A stretch of DNA of 64,000 nt from Chaetorhynchus papuensis (taxonomy: Eukaryota > Chordata > Aves > Passeriformes > Rhipiduridae): the NCBI GenBank assembly GCA_013396525.1, contig VWYX01001140.1, positions 62,001 through 126,000 of the forward strand. The letters are read 5' to 3'. The translations under genes and the position numbers were made by a program. Below are positions 35,060-45,485 of this stretch, piece by piece; positions within the stretch are counted from its first letter, which is position 1, and each line of letters starts with the position of its first letter. The notes under the pieces are model-generated. The model was not told the origin of the DNA. It saw nothing but the letters and a program-made list of their open reading frames with translations, and did no database searches.

Positions 35060-38000
35060 GTAAGCTCAGGGCATTTGCAGACTTAGAGGAAGTGAGAGCC
35101 AGAAACTTGGCAATGCTAAGACAGTCTAAAGGTTGTTTAGAGTGGCTGTGACAGAAGAGTTTCAGACTTGTGAAAAGTTTTGAGGATGCGTCTTTTTTAG
35201 CAAAATTATTTGTGTTTAATGCAATGTAATGGTTGTTTTACAGAAATGGAAGGTGTTTTACACTCTTTTTGTAAGCTTTATGAAATGTTACACAATGTTG
35301 TAGACTCATACTGACAACAATTTAGCTGAAGCAGGGTATAGCCTGATGTGACTGGTGAAAGACATGAGTTGGGTGATCATATTTGGGCATCATATGGGAG
35401 ATAGCAGAGTCCCAGATGTACAGCTGTGAGCAACAAATAAAATATTACATGACTGCAAGGTTGGAACTGACAAGTATGGCAGGAAATGAAGGACATAAAT
35501 TGAAGAGGATGAGCTAGAATTGGAATTTCCAGGTGTTTTGTGATTGGGGCATCACAGATGCATGGTCCATTGATGTTTCCTACTATTAGCAGGAAAGCAG
35601 AGTGTTGGAACCCTTCATTTTGCAGTTATCAAAATGTTGAGATAGTGATGTTCTTTATTTTTAAGACAAGCTGGTGGTCCAGTTTTTATCTTTTTGATAG
35701 ATCTTTTTGATCTTTTTATCTAATTGAAAATTAAATGGGAAATATATAGTGCATATTTCAATCACTGAAACATGAAATATGCACTATATATTTCCCATTT
35801 AATTTTCAAAGCCCAGATGTACACTTCCTTACATTTCAAATTTTCAGTGAAATTGAAAGCAGAAAGTAATATTTGTTTTGTTTAATTTTTTTTTTTTTAG
35901 CGTAATCAAAGAGAAAGCCAAACCTCCAGGAGGTGAAGCAAAAGGGGCACAGGCAGCACCAATCCAGCATTCTTTTCTCACAGATGTATCAGATGTCCAG
36001 GAAATGGAAAGGGGACTTCTGAGTCTCTTGAATGACTTCCACTCTGGCAAACTTCAGGCATTTGGTAAGTGCAGGGATTGTGTGTGTACAATAGTTGGTT
36101 TCTGTAGCTGTACAGAGGTAACATTTGCTAACAAGTGTGCTGCATGGACAGACTGCCAGTTGTCAGTTGGACTCTGCCACATGAAATTAACATAATTAAT
36201 ACATCTTACTGCATTTTTCAATTATAGTCCCATTGTAAGGTTGTCTGTGTTGTGAGATTATTCATATGACATTTCATTATTCCTTCCAGCATGGAAGCAC
36301 CTTTCCTTATGAATTTAAGATAAAAAGTTTAAAGCCACTTTTTTATGATAGCATAGGAAGAAGTAACTGTATTTAGCACCCAGTTTTGCTGCATGTGAAC
36401 ATTTTAGACTATTGGTAACAACTTTTATGAAATTTAACGAAAGCTGCATTTTACCCAGGTTACTCTTCTGTCTTAGCTTCTTACTATTTTTACAGCCTCA
36501 GAGTTGATGGAGGTTTTAGAAAAAACATTACCCATTTTTGCTTCCTTTTTTTCCTGTGTACTAAGTAGAGAGATGCACATGTGCTTTTGCAAGTTTAGTG
36601 TTAGGTCAGCATGTCAATTCCACACTGATTTACAAAAGAACCTGAGAAGTCTGTATTATATAAACCATCTGTTCCAAGAAAGCAACCCTCAGGTTAGTCA
36701 AAATCAGAAAAAAGGCTTACTTTGTTCTTATTTAAAAACCAGGGCCTTTCTAAATCAGAGGAAAATTCAGGAGTATGGCAAAATCATGTGCATTCTAAAA
36801 AACTTGTAGAACGTTTGGTAGCCATTGTAAATTCAGCACAAGATCAAATGGGGTGACAAAACTTCAGTAGTGAAACAGTGAGAAATCGAGAAAGCAAATT
36901 CTTCACACCTTCATTTGCACTTTCTTTATCTAAAGTTTTTGCCTGTCCTTTTAGGAAATGAATGTTCCATAGAGCAGATGGAGCATGTGCGGAGTATGCA
37001 GGAGAAACTTGCTCGCCTCAATCTGGAGCTCTATGGGGAGATGGAAGAACTCCCTGAAGATAAAAGGAAACTAGCCAGTGATTCCAACCTGGATAGACTG
37101 CTGTCAGATGTAAGTACTGGGAAGGCAGAAAACATGGAACTTAGCCCGCAGCAAAGCTTAGTTCAGGAAACCAGCGCTCCTGGGTGTGCAGTGATTTACA
37201 GTTGAGGAGAATGTAGCTCTTCAATGAACCAAGATGTGAGCCCTGCCCTCCTCTTGGTTTTGAGAAAACACAGGACTTGTTTTCATTTGTTACAGCTGCT
37301 GGTTGCTTTGGGGAGCAGAGCAGGCTAGCTGCAAGCTGCCTGAGCATGTCAGCCTGCTTAGGGACAGCCCATGTACTAGGGAATTACAACCTTTTTTTTC
37401 CCCTGTGGTCCATCCTCCTACATCTGGGGAAGATGACACATAACAAGGAATATAGATCTGTATATTCTACACTTTGTCTAGTGTGTTTCCATAAAAATCA
37501 AAACTGTTAAAATTTCTTTAAATTTCTTGAGATTAGCAAATTTAAACTTAATTTGGAACTTAGCTCGTTGTATAGAATTCAGTGTAGGTTTGATTTGATT
37601 TTTGTAATAAATCATACATTCCAGCCCAAACTATTAGTTATTTCCTTCATTGTTTTAATGTATTTATTTCAGCATACTGGTATAATTGTTGCATTTCTTT
37701 GACTAACAGAAGTGCCATTTCTCATCATTTCTACGTTTATATTGCAGCTAGAAGAACTGAATTCATCTATGTATCCTTTTCCTAAAATGCTTATTTTCCA
37801 TTATAATTACTAACTGCAATCAAATTGCAGTGTGTTTCCCCAGTTACTGATGTCTTTACAAGAGTCAAATCGCTTCAATAATGCCTTTTAAATTAGTGCT
37901 ATAATACAGTATAGATTTTTAGGTTCTTCCAACACATAAGTGACTGGATCTTAACACATGTAATTACAGGTTGGTTTTTTCATCTGGTGATTTATTTAGC

Positions 38001-38869
38001 TACCGTGTACCACTTGTGTACCACAGTGTGTTTGTTGTCAGTGGCAAAGCCCATCTGCAGCAGGGTCTTTCTACACGTGTGTTATTGAGACATTCTGGAC
38101 CATCCATAGTATTCCTTCAACAATATGCAGAAGCATCTGTCCCACTGATAAGTGAATCCTATTACCTTTTAGTTTTTTTCTAGAAACATATGTGGTTGTT
38201 TATCACTGATCTGACTGTGGAGAGTGAACTGACTTAACTTTTTATTTCTAGGGTCAGATACTTCAGCAGAGCTTAGGTAACGGAACAAATGTGTGCTCTT
38301 AGCCCACAGAGAAGATAAAGCTGAATGCCTCAGCTTGTCTTTTACACTGCGCTTTTGATAAGCCAGGATGACAGTGGAGGAGCGTAGCACTCAGTTTACT
38401 CTGCAGTCTGGTTAGTTCTGTTGTTACACACTTTGTAGGCATTGAGGAGGTGAGGCTCTGGTTTTTGGGGCCTAAGATCCTGCACTGGTATCTGCATTCC
38501 CTGCATATCAGTAGAAACTGTTTAAGGCAGACTTTATAAAGAGGATAAGTGGAATGTGATAATAATATCATGTAATAGTGATAAAAATAATCTGCCACCC
38601 ACCTTGATCCACAGGCTAATGCTGGAGGTATGTAATGCTCAAGTCTCATTGAGAATTATTAATCCACTGGTTGAGAACTAGCATAGGACTTACCAGAACA
38701 GAGTTTGTCTGGACTGGTGTACAGCCCAGAGCAAGCAGATTTTCACGTAACACTGCTGTCTGGTTTATGCCTGATCTGTATGTGAAAGTGTTATTCCTTA
38801 ATGATTTACTTCAGCCAAAAACTACATTTAGCAGATGCTCAAGATATTCCAAATGGTACTACAGGCTGA
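34902..38869 (+). CDS. CCDC28A: CCDC28A, complete coding region (five exons)
   Basis: Coding segments 34902-35059, 35901-36064, 36955-37109, 37748-37770 and 38815-38869 join in phase to 555 nt, 184 residues plus stop. This equals the short human form starting MEERK. The protein has a basic N-terminal tail (residues 1-53), a conserved centre (HSFLTDVSDVQEMERGLL, about 76-94) and a coiled-coil C-terminal half (SIEQMEHVRSMQEKLARLNL, then LPEDKRK and SNLDRLLSDLEELNSSI). CCDC28A is a small coiled-coil protein of unclear biochemistry. Its paralogue CCDC28B modifies Bardet-Biedl ciliary phenotypes, and CCDC28A is a known NUP98 fusion partner in leukaemia. The start has a strong context (G at -3, G at +4). 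An in-frame TAG at 34875-34877 blocks a longer N-terminus through this exon. Confidence 0.96.
35060..35900 (+). other. CCDC28A: CCDC28A intron with long hairpin
   Basis: AT-rich intron. Its only notable content is the 37-bp inverted repeat at 35724-35809, ending 91 bases before the next exon. Confidence 0.8.
35724..35809. repeat. 37-bp perfect inverted repeat, 12-bp loop
   Basis: Left arm 35724-35760 is the exact reverse complement of 35773-35809, and the loop is atcactgaaaca. All 37 pairs match. Arms contain aaatatatagtgcatattt. No terminal duplication or transposase sequence is visible. Confidence 0.96.
35901..36064 (+). CDS. CCDC28A: CCDC28A coding exon 2
   Basis: Acceptor after a 12-T tract (TTTTTTTTTTTTAG) and donor GTAAGT. 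One base completes the Arg codon, 54 codons follow (VIKEKAKPPGGEAKGAQ, then PIQHSFLTDVSDVQEMERGL), and one base of Gly remains. Nearly identical to the human segment. Confidence 0.96.
36065..36954 (+). other. CCDC28A: CCDC28A intron
   Basis: No repeat or extra exon recognised. A 101-codon frame (36504-36809) lacks any coding signature and is ignored. Confidence 0.75.
36955..37109 (+). CDS. CCDC28A: CCDC28A coding exon 3 (coiled coil)
   Basis: Acceptor CCTTTTAG, donor GTAAGT. Encodes NECSIEQMEHVRSMQEKLA and on to DSNLDRLLSD, heptad-like with charged and leucine positions, matching the human coiled-coil part. Confidence 0.97.
37110..38814 (+). other. CCDC28A: CCDC28A introns flanking the microexon
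   Basis: Two introns (37110-37747 and 37771-38814). At 38252-38276 a short segment between TTTCTAG and GTAACG looks exon-like, but it is out of phase with the gene, and the genuine last exon lies further on. Confidence 0.7.
37748..37770 (+). CDS. CCDC28A: CCDC28A coding exon 4 (23-nt microexon)
   Basis: Acceptor TATATTGCAG, 23 bases encoding LEELNSS plus two bases of Ile, then a weak donor GTATCC. The phase fits exons 3 and 5 exactly, and the residues match the human protein. Confidence 0.9.
38815..38869 (+). CDS. CCDC28A: CCDC28A terminal coding exon
   Basis: Acceptor ATTTACTTCAG. The exon completes Ile and encodes QKLHLADAQDIPNGTTG and stop TGA (38867-38869). The human end is QKLHLADAQDVPNTSAS, so only the last residues differ. 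Confidence 0.95.
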
Positions 38870-39345
38870 GAGAGAACGTCTTTGTCAGTTTGGATTCTTC
38901 CAGTTTTGCTTTTGTTTTTCCTGACAATGGAATCAAGAAGAGTTGTGACTTTATGTTGTTTATTTGTTTTTTTAATTTTACACAACAAAGAATCAAAGTG
39001 CAAATCCAGGTGTTTATTTTGCACATTCCTCTGAGCACTGCATTATGTCAGGGCTCAGTATCTAGAGTTGTAGTTAATTGTGATGCTGTGCTTTTTATTA
39101 TTGCCTTACTTAACAGAAAAATTGGAGAAACTTGGAAGTATATTTCTTCTGCTTAGTGTCTGTACGGCTGCAAATGGTACATGTATATAAGTTCATTGAC
39201 ATTTCTCCAGTTTTTATGAAGGTAGTGATAATGTTGCCTTTCTGATCATTACATAGACAATCTGCACACTGTATCTTTAGTGTTTTGTTGATTTGTGATG
39301 CCTCAATATTAACTTATTGTTAATAAAGTGAAAAGTTTTAAATAT
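38870..39345 (+). other. CCDC28A: CCDC28A 3' UTR
   Basis: Sequence between the stop and a canonical AATAAA at 39322-39327. The end is estimated about 15-20 bases past that signal. A second AATAAA at 39566-39571 could give a longer form. Confidence 0.6.
39322..39327 (+). terminator. CCDC28A: Poly(A) signal AATAAA of CCDC28A
   Basis: First canonical AATAAA after the CCDC28A stop, 453 bases downstream of it, followed by a T-rich stretch. Confidence 0.6.
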
Positions 39346-40945
39346 ATGATGTTTCATTTACAGAAGCTGCTGTTGGCTTGGCTGTGTTAGGAAGATGAGT
39401 TCTACATTGTCCGAATGTTTGCAGAGTTTACTTTTTTCCGTTACTGTTTTCCATTACTGAAGAATTATAAAATGCCACCAGATTAAAACTAGCATGCATG
39501 CTAGCAGTCCACATAAATTGATTAAGTATTGTGAAATTACAAAATTGGGTAAATAGTTACTGTTCAATAAATCCATGATATTCAATTTTGTAGTTACTCT
39601 GATGTTGTAAACAGGCAAACAGACTGCTGTTAATTGCTATCATCTTTCTGTGCACAGTCAGAGAAAAAAAAAAAATCTGTATTTGTGTAAAACCAGGCTG
39701 GTTTTAGGTCCAAAATTTCTTTCTTGGTCCATCAAACCATGCCTTTTGTTCTAGATTTATTCTATATTCAGTTTTTAGGTAATACATTCAGATTCTATAC
39801 CATTTACACTTACTGAACAAGGAATGGAATCCTTATCCTTCTACCTGAACACAAAGCTTTGATCAGCCCAGAGTGGGTGTGTGGCCAGGGAACAGAAGAT
39901 TCCTATTGTTCGGCATCTTGGGAGAAGAGACTTCGTCAGCCACAAGATGTAGTTTTGAATTTTGCAGCACCAAGCCTGGAGCATGCTGGGGACAGAGGGA
40001 TCATTTAACCACCATGGGGTGCTCTGGCTACAGATTCAGCCTCAAATTCCCTGCCTCACCTATCATGCAAATCTCCATGATTTACAGACCAGGAGGGATC
40101 CCAGTGGTTGTTCTTGTTCTTTATGCAATTTATCTCCCTCATTGTTGAGATTCTCTAGGAGTTTGCATGCTGGTAAATGTACCTAGGAGTCCCTGCCTGT
40201 AGCTGGGTATGTACCTGCGATGTTGTGAAATCCAGTGTCAGCTTAAGAGAACTAGACTACAACAGGCTTCTCACAAAGTGAAGCCAAGGTTGATGTTTAT
40301 TTCCCCCTCACCTCTTTGACCAGTAATTGGGTGATTATAATTTCTGCACAGCACCTTCTCACATCAGCACTATGGTCTTGTTCTGGGCAGACTTCTGAAC
40401 AACAAGCACTAAAGTAGCATCTTTTAGCCCTGTGCCTCATTCAAGGCGTGGCAGAAGTCACTAGTAGAGCTGCAGTCATACGAACAGAATTATATTATTG
40501 CAGCTCACCTGGATGTAGGATCAAAGCTCTTTGCTCACCAGCAGCTTATTGCAGCAAGTGCAGTGTATTGCAGCATTGTAAGGCACACTCGTCCCAAACC
40601 ACACTTCTAACCTCAGAATTTAAATATTCTACAACAGAGGCAGCTCTTTTCCATTTTTGGGCTTTGCCATCAAACTCCTTAGGCTTACAGTTTCAAACAC
40701 ATTTCAAATCACTTACAAACGTGTTGGATGTCTTGCTCTCTTGTTTCCGTAGCAATTTATGCAGGGACAGAGCGTATAATTTGAGATACAGACATAAATA
40801 AATACCTTTCCCAAGCAGCTGTTTAGAATTACGTAAGAATTAGCCCCTTTTTCTTCAATCTCTTTAAGCCCACGGGCAATTACAAGTCACAAAGAATGCA
40901 TTAAATGCAAATAATTGAGAAATTAAGAAATTCTTTTTCCCTTAC
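39346..40945. other. Intergenic DNA after CCDC28A
   Basis: AT-rich. Open frames at 39873-40148 and 40448-40801 (plus) are not recognisable. A possible 32-nt minus-strand exon (40312-40343; GTGAGG donor, weak acceptor) would be in phase with the candidate exon at 40946-41096. Confidence 0.45.
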
Positions 40946-41096
40946 CTCCTCCTGGATACAACTTTGTGTCTTTGACACAGTCCATTAATGGTGGGTGCTT
41001 ATTAACTTCTGGATTCATACAAGAAGATTTTGTAGCAAGACTTTTGAGAGACTGAACTCTTTTATGTGGTAATGAACTAATCACATTTCTGGGCTC
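40946..41096 (-). other. Candidate unassigned minus-strand coding exon
   Basis: On the minus strand, a long pyrimidine tract (GATTTTTTTTCTTTTCCTGCAG) is followed by 151 bases open in only one frame, and a donor GGAG|GTAAGG. The 50 codons read EPRNVISSLPHKRVQSLKS, then CMNPEVNKHPPLMDCVKD and TKLYPGG. The composition is protein-like, but I recognise no family. It lies downstream of REPS1 in the same orientation, so it could be a read-through or alternative exon, an exon of an unannotated gene, or chance. Confidence 0.33.
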
Positions 41097-41261
41097 CTGC
41101 AGGAAAAGAAAAAAAAATCTACTATAACATATTTGTGGAAAGTCTTTTTTAATTAGAAAAGTATGTAAGTGGCTGCAGAAAATGAACTCCTTTTCTGTTA
41201 TGTTGTTTCCTGAAGAGCTGTTTATGGAGATAGAAGTGTTTTAACATTAAATGTGTAATAT

Positions 41262-41316
41262 ATTTATCAGTGTGAGTTTAGGCCAGTGTTGTGGTTTAAA
41301 ACTCACACTGATAAAT
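41262..41316. repeat. 18-bp perfect inverted repeat, 19-bp loop
   Basis: Arm atttatcagtgtgagttt (41262-41279) is the exact reverse complement of 41299-41316. It abuts the CR1 ORF1 relic. Confidence 0.93.
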
Positions 41317-41339
41317 GGGTTTGGTGTTTGAAAGAAGGT

Positions 41340-41640
41340 GCTCTTTGCTGCATCACTGTGGGGAATCTGGAGCACAAGTTACATTCTCCTCTGTACTTCC
41401 ATTTGAAGGCAACAATGTTGGAAGAAACAGATGGGCTGAATCTATTAATACACGGCTTCATGGCTGGTGTCACTGCCAGCATTTTGGGGGTTTTGATAAC
41501 GTGATGGCCTATGCAGCACCAGGCATGCTGGCATCAGATGGGATTCATCCTTCTCAGCAAGGGAGGAGAGTCTTTGCTCAGGAAGTAGCAGGGCTCACTG
41601 GCAGAGCTTTACACTCGATGTGATGGGGGAGGGGGACAGT
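41340..41640 (+). mobile_element. CR1-type LINE ORF1 relic (esterase domain)
   Basis: The plus strand reads ...QVTFSSVLPFEGNN, then INTRLHGWCHCQHFGGFDN and LASDGIHPSQQGRRVFAQE, followed by GLTGRALHS. This is the C-terminal half of the SGNH-type esterase found in ORF1 of CR1-family LINEs, including the late catalytic Asp-x-x-His (DGIH). The catalytic-serine end is missing. Downstream 41641-41930 probably continues the element (a second frame reads MEHPALLERWPRGSSRSR), but that part is less clear. Confidence 0.72.
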
Positions 41641-41934
41641 ACCAGGCTTGTCCCTGGCAAACTGGGATGAGATGCAAAGGTCAGAGGGACAAGGTGCTGG
41701 AAAAGGTCCTCTGCTCTCAGCTGTGCTGGCCACAATGGAGCACCCTGCACTCTTGGAGAGATGGCCCAGGGGCTCATCTCGTAGCAGAAACCAACAGGAA
41801 AACACCAAGGAAACATGTCAAAGAAATTAAGGAGTAATCCCTTGGGAAGGATTGTCTGCAATGAGACCAGACCTGGCAGATTTCTGTATCATCACTGAAC
41901 TTGGCTGAAATAAAGCTTTACAAAGAAACTTGTG

Positions 41935-42503
41935 GCACACATCCACAAGAGCTGTAAATTTCTCTTAAGTTAAAAAAAAATCCATGTATTTTTAGTAGTT
42001 GATGTTAGATACAAATTTTGAATCTTAAAAATTAGTCATTGTAATAGACCATAATTTTCCCACTATTTAAAAATACTAATATTAATATGAGCCCTCCAAC
42101 TTACAGCTCTTTAATTATTAATAATTATTAATAAATAATATTAGTATTTAATTATAAATAAATATTAAACCAACAAGAACCAGAACATGAAATAACCAAG
42201 AACAAACAACTCCCCACAAACTGAAAGGCTGGGACCAGAGTGAATGAATGAGTAGTTTGCAAATTATCTGATCACTCGGATCAGTGCAATATTGCAGCAT
42301 CAAGCCCAAATACTAGAACAGATACAGTCTAACAGTTAAGCAAGTGCCAATACAAGAAATATTTATACAGAACTCTAAAAATTGCACTGCATATGTGAAA
42401 GAAAATAGGTGTATGTTAGAATAAAAATCCCTGCCATCTTAATGAAAATTTTAAACCCAAAATCCTACCTTATAATCCAAATTACATCTACTTTTGATTT
42501 TAG
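41935..42503. other. AT-rich intergenic DNA
   Basis: Contains a dense TTAATTATTAATAATTATT stretch at about 42105-42165. No gene seen. Confidence 0.7.
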
Positions 42504-43110
42504 ACAGTACACATTTCGGATTAATTCAGATCAGGACAGTCTTGAGCTGCGACAGTTGAAATGCAACCCGCCTTACATCAGTATGTAAAATTCTTTTCCA
42601 CAACTGACAAAAAAAATTTCTACTATTCTATATGAAGAGGTATTTGTAAAATGAAGTTTTAAAACCTAAAAGGAAATCAATGTTCTAAAAAGCTACAGGA
42701 AAAAAGGGTAAAAACCACTGACAAAATTGGTACTTTTGCCATGAAAACTTCTGAGTCATTATCAATTTTAGCATGTTTTTTGGTTAGCTAGTCCACTATG
42801 GAAGCAATGTGGTAAAAACCACAGAATCCATCAAAATTACCAGCCTCTTAATTTTGAAAAAAATGACGTGAACTAATACTGTTTTTCCACAGGACCATTC
42901 TTGCTTTAATACTACTTTATCCCAAAAGACAAAGTGCAGAGTAAACCAGGAAATATGTTCCTTTTAGGTACCCTTCTACAGCAAAAGGACCTCTTGATTA
43001 TTCTATGATCCTTGGTTCCTTCTGATGAGAAGGCAGGTGACCAAGTTCCTTTACGAGGGCAGTGAAAGACAATGGATTGAAGCTCTAGAAGAAAGGTTTG
43101 TTATAAACTG
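42504..43110 (+). pseudogene. Frame-broken coding-like block, possible gene relic
   Basis: Three neighbouring plus-strand pieces look protein-derived. First, 42504-42580 lies between TTTGATTTTAG and GTATGT, with one open frame (QYTFRINSDQDSLELRQLK). Second, after TTTTTCCACAG at about 42892, one frame reads GPFLL, stop, then YFIPKDKVQSKPGNMFLLG. Third, 43014-43097 in another frame reads LLMRRQVTKFLYEGSERQ then WIEALEER, before GTTTGT. The last resembles the C-terminal helix of a PH domain. In-frame stops and frame changes suggest a decayed gene. Position and strand would suit ECT2L, but I cannot confirm sequence identity. Chance remains possible. Confidence 0.27.
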
Positions 43111-45410
43111 AAGCATTCTTCTTCCAAAGGCAAGATACGTAACAGAAAAAACAAGTTACATGCTTGAGGCATGGCACTTCTGCGTTTTCTGATAGAATAC
43201 AGTGAATTACAACTTCCTACAAAATTCCTTTCATCTTTTTCTTGAAATACTCTGTATTTCCATACTTAAACTAACTCAAGCTTTCTATCAGCTTCAGCTA
43301 TGCAAAATAAGGCACAAAAGCACATAGTAGAGTGCTGAATTTCACAGCATTTTAATGCAACATACACCTAAGTTACCCTAGGGATTCCCAAAGTATTTCC
43401 TTTGACTTCTGCAGAGAAATCTTATATTGCTGAAGCTCCTTACTATACATAACTTTCTTGCTAACTCTGCCACAGCCAGTCAGGTATGCTAGGCCTCTAG
43501 AAGCCCTTAGGCGAGTGATCACAGCAGCTGTTGTAATGCTTATTCCACTTGCTGCTCCCCCAGCTGTCAGGAAAATAATTGATTTTCAACATGCAATCAA
43601 TTTATTTTCTCAATATGCAACTGGTCTTCCAAATGCTAGTGTTCCTGACTTGCCTTTTGATTGGATACCAAAATCCACAGGCTCCTTGCAGAAGACAGTC
43701 CTGATCCAGAGTGCAGTTTCTTACAATGAACGTGTTCCACCCCATGAACCATCCCCTCTTCTGTCAGTTTAAATGCAGCTGTACTTGAGCCAGAGAAAGT
43801 CAAGCAGTCTGAGGTTAAGTGACAGAAAGCAAAAGGCACCACTGCAGCTCTGAGGGATACACCCCAGTGTACGGGCACTGCACAGCACGATGTATCTCTG
43901 ACCTCCATGAGCTCCTCCACACACTGGGAAACAATACAGACACGTATAGCTCAACAGCAGTATTACCAAAATTTGGGTTTCCATCAACTTACCACTGAAG
44001 TCAGCTTAAATTGCTTTTACTATTTATGTTTTGTTAATGTCACAGGCCTCTCATAAACGGGACCAGTCAAAACAACAGAGTAATTTCAGCTGCTTACAGA
44101 TCAAATGCATCAATATCTGTAAGACTGGAAGTGTTAAGAATATATTCTACCAGAGATGAAATTGAATTCATCTAGATTTCTGTAGCCCAGTATGCTGGTG
44201 AAGTGTGATAAATAGTACTAAGAGTCTTCTTAAAGCTTTGGATTTAAGCTGTGAGATCACAAACTTTGTATTTCATAGAGTCACAATTCCAAATTTTTTA
44301 GTATAACTAAATAGTATGACTATTTTTTTTATAACTAAACAAAGGCTGTTTTGGACAATAATTCAAATGCAAAACACTGAATAGCTATATACCAGTGTCT
44401 TAGGGTGACTGGAAAAAAGTACTGTAAAATCACTTTGAAACACACTAATAGTGTACAATCAGGTACAACTAGTGGACAATCAGTATGTGCTTTAGATACA
44501 AAATAACATACAATCTACCCACAAAGCAGAAATCGCACCCTTAAAGTCCATTTTGCCAATTTAAAGAAATATTACTGAAAGGAATTAAACACAGTATTAA
44601 ACTTCCCCCATGCTCCCAAACACAAGCAATTAATTCAAAGACTCCTGTGAGGTTTCTATTTTGCTTGTGTACTAATTATCAGGACCCCCCTGTATTGTCT
44701 CATTTGGTTATTGGTATATAGACATTATTAACATCTTTCTTATACAATCCTTAGTTCGTTAAGACTATTGAGAGAACACAGCATTTAATTTTTTTTTGTT
44801 TAATTGAAGTCCTTGGTTTTCATGTGTTTTCCTCTAGACGGCTGTATGATAAATGATTGGTGCATCAATATACATGGCAAGACAAACTGCATAAGCATGC
44901 AAATGTCTTTAAAATACACAAGTTATTTTTTCATCTTCCACACAGAGTAAGAACTACATGGTTATTACTCACTTGGGAAGTAATGTGCTTTTGCAACACA
45001 TTACAATTTCATGAAACTATGTTCCACTAGAAAGTAAGACTAGAATGAGCTGGGAGTCAGGAGACAGTGATTTACTATTTTTTACCGTTTTAGGAAAAAG
45101 TGATTAAGGCTAGGCCACCCGTAAAGTGACATTTAGAGACAAACTGCACAGCTGAAACCAGAAGAGTAATTCTCGACTCTGCCCTAAATGTAGAGTGGAA
45201 ACACAGCACACCCCATCCATAAGGGACAGAGACATGTCACACAAGAAACAATGCTGCAAATTTATTTTCTTTAGTTTTAAGTTTTTATAACCTCAACTTT
45301 GTTCATCCCACATAAGACATTTTCAGTAATACGAGATCATCTAGTTCATCACAATTGCAAGGAAAATGAGGTGCATGTGAAGTACAAAAAAAGTGAAAAT
45401 ACTCGCTTAC

Positions 45411-45485
45411 ATTGGATAGACTAAGAATGCCGCTCCAAACAAAGCAGCTTTTCAGCTTTTTACCTTTGCATTTTGGAAATCTTCT
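45411..45485 (-). other. Second candidate minus-strand exon
   Basis: On the minus strand, CATTGCCTGTCTTTGGACTGCAG precedes 75 bases (25 codons, RRFPKCKGKKLKSCFVWSG then ILSLSN) and a donor GTAAGC. It begins and ends in phase 0, matching the phase-0 start of the candidate at 40946-41096. No family recognised. Confidence 0.2.

Noticed and set aside
38252..38276. Possible CCDC28A last exon after TTTATTTCTAG, reading SDTSAEL
   Set aside because: The phase does not fit the microexon, while the exon at 38815-38869 fits in phase and matches the known C-terminus.
39360..39400. Sequence reading QKLLLAW after TTTACAG as a CCDC28A terminal exon
   Set aside because: Superficially like QKLHLA, but it lies beyond the poly(A) signal and out of phase. 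The true exon was found upstream.
39873..40148. 91-codon frame with a YRPGG motif resembling LINE endonuclease YRPP
   Set aside because: Only five residues resemble the motif and the flanks do not align with CR1 or L2 endonuclease. Treated as chance.
40448..40801. 117-codon frame with several Cys, MYND-like at first sight
   Set aside because: Cys/His spacing does not fit a MYND or other zinc finger, and there is no splice or conservation evidence.
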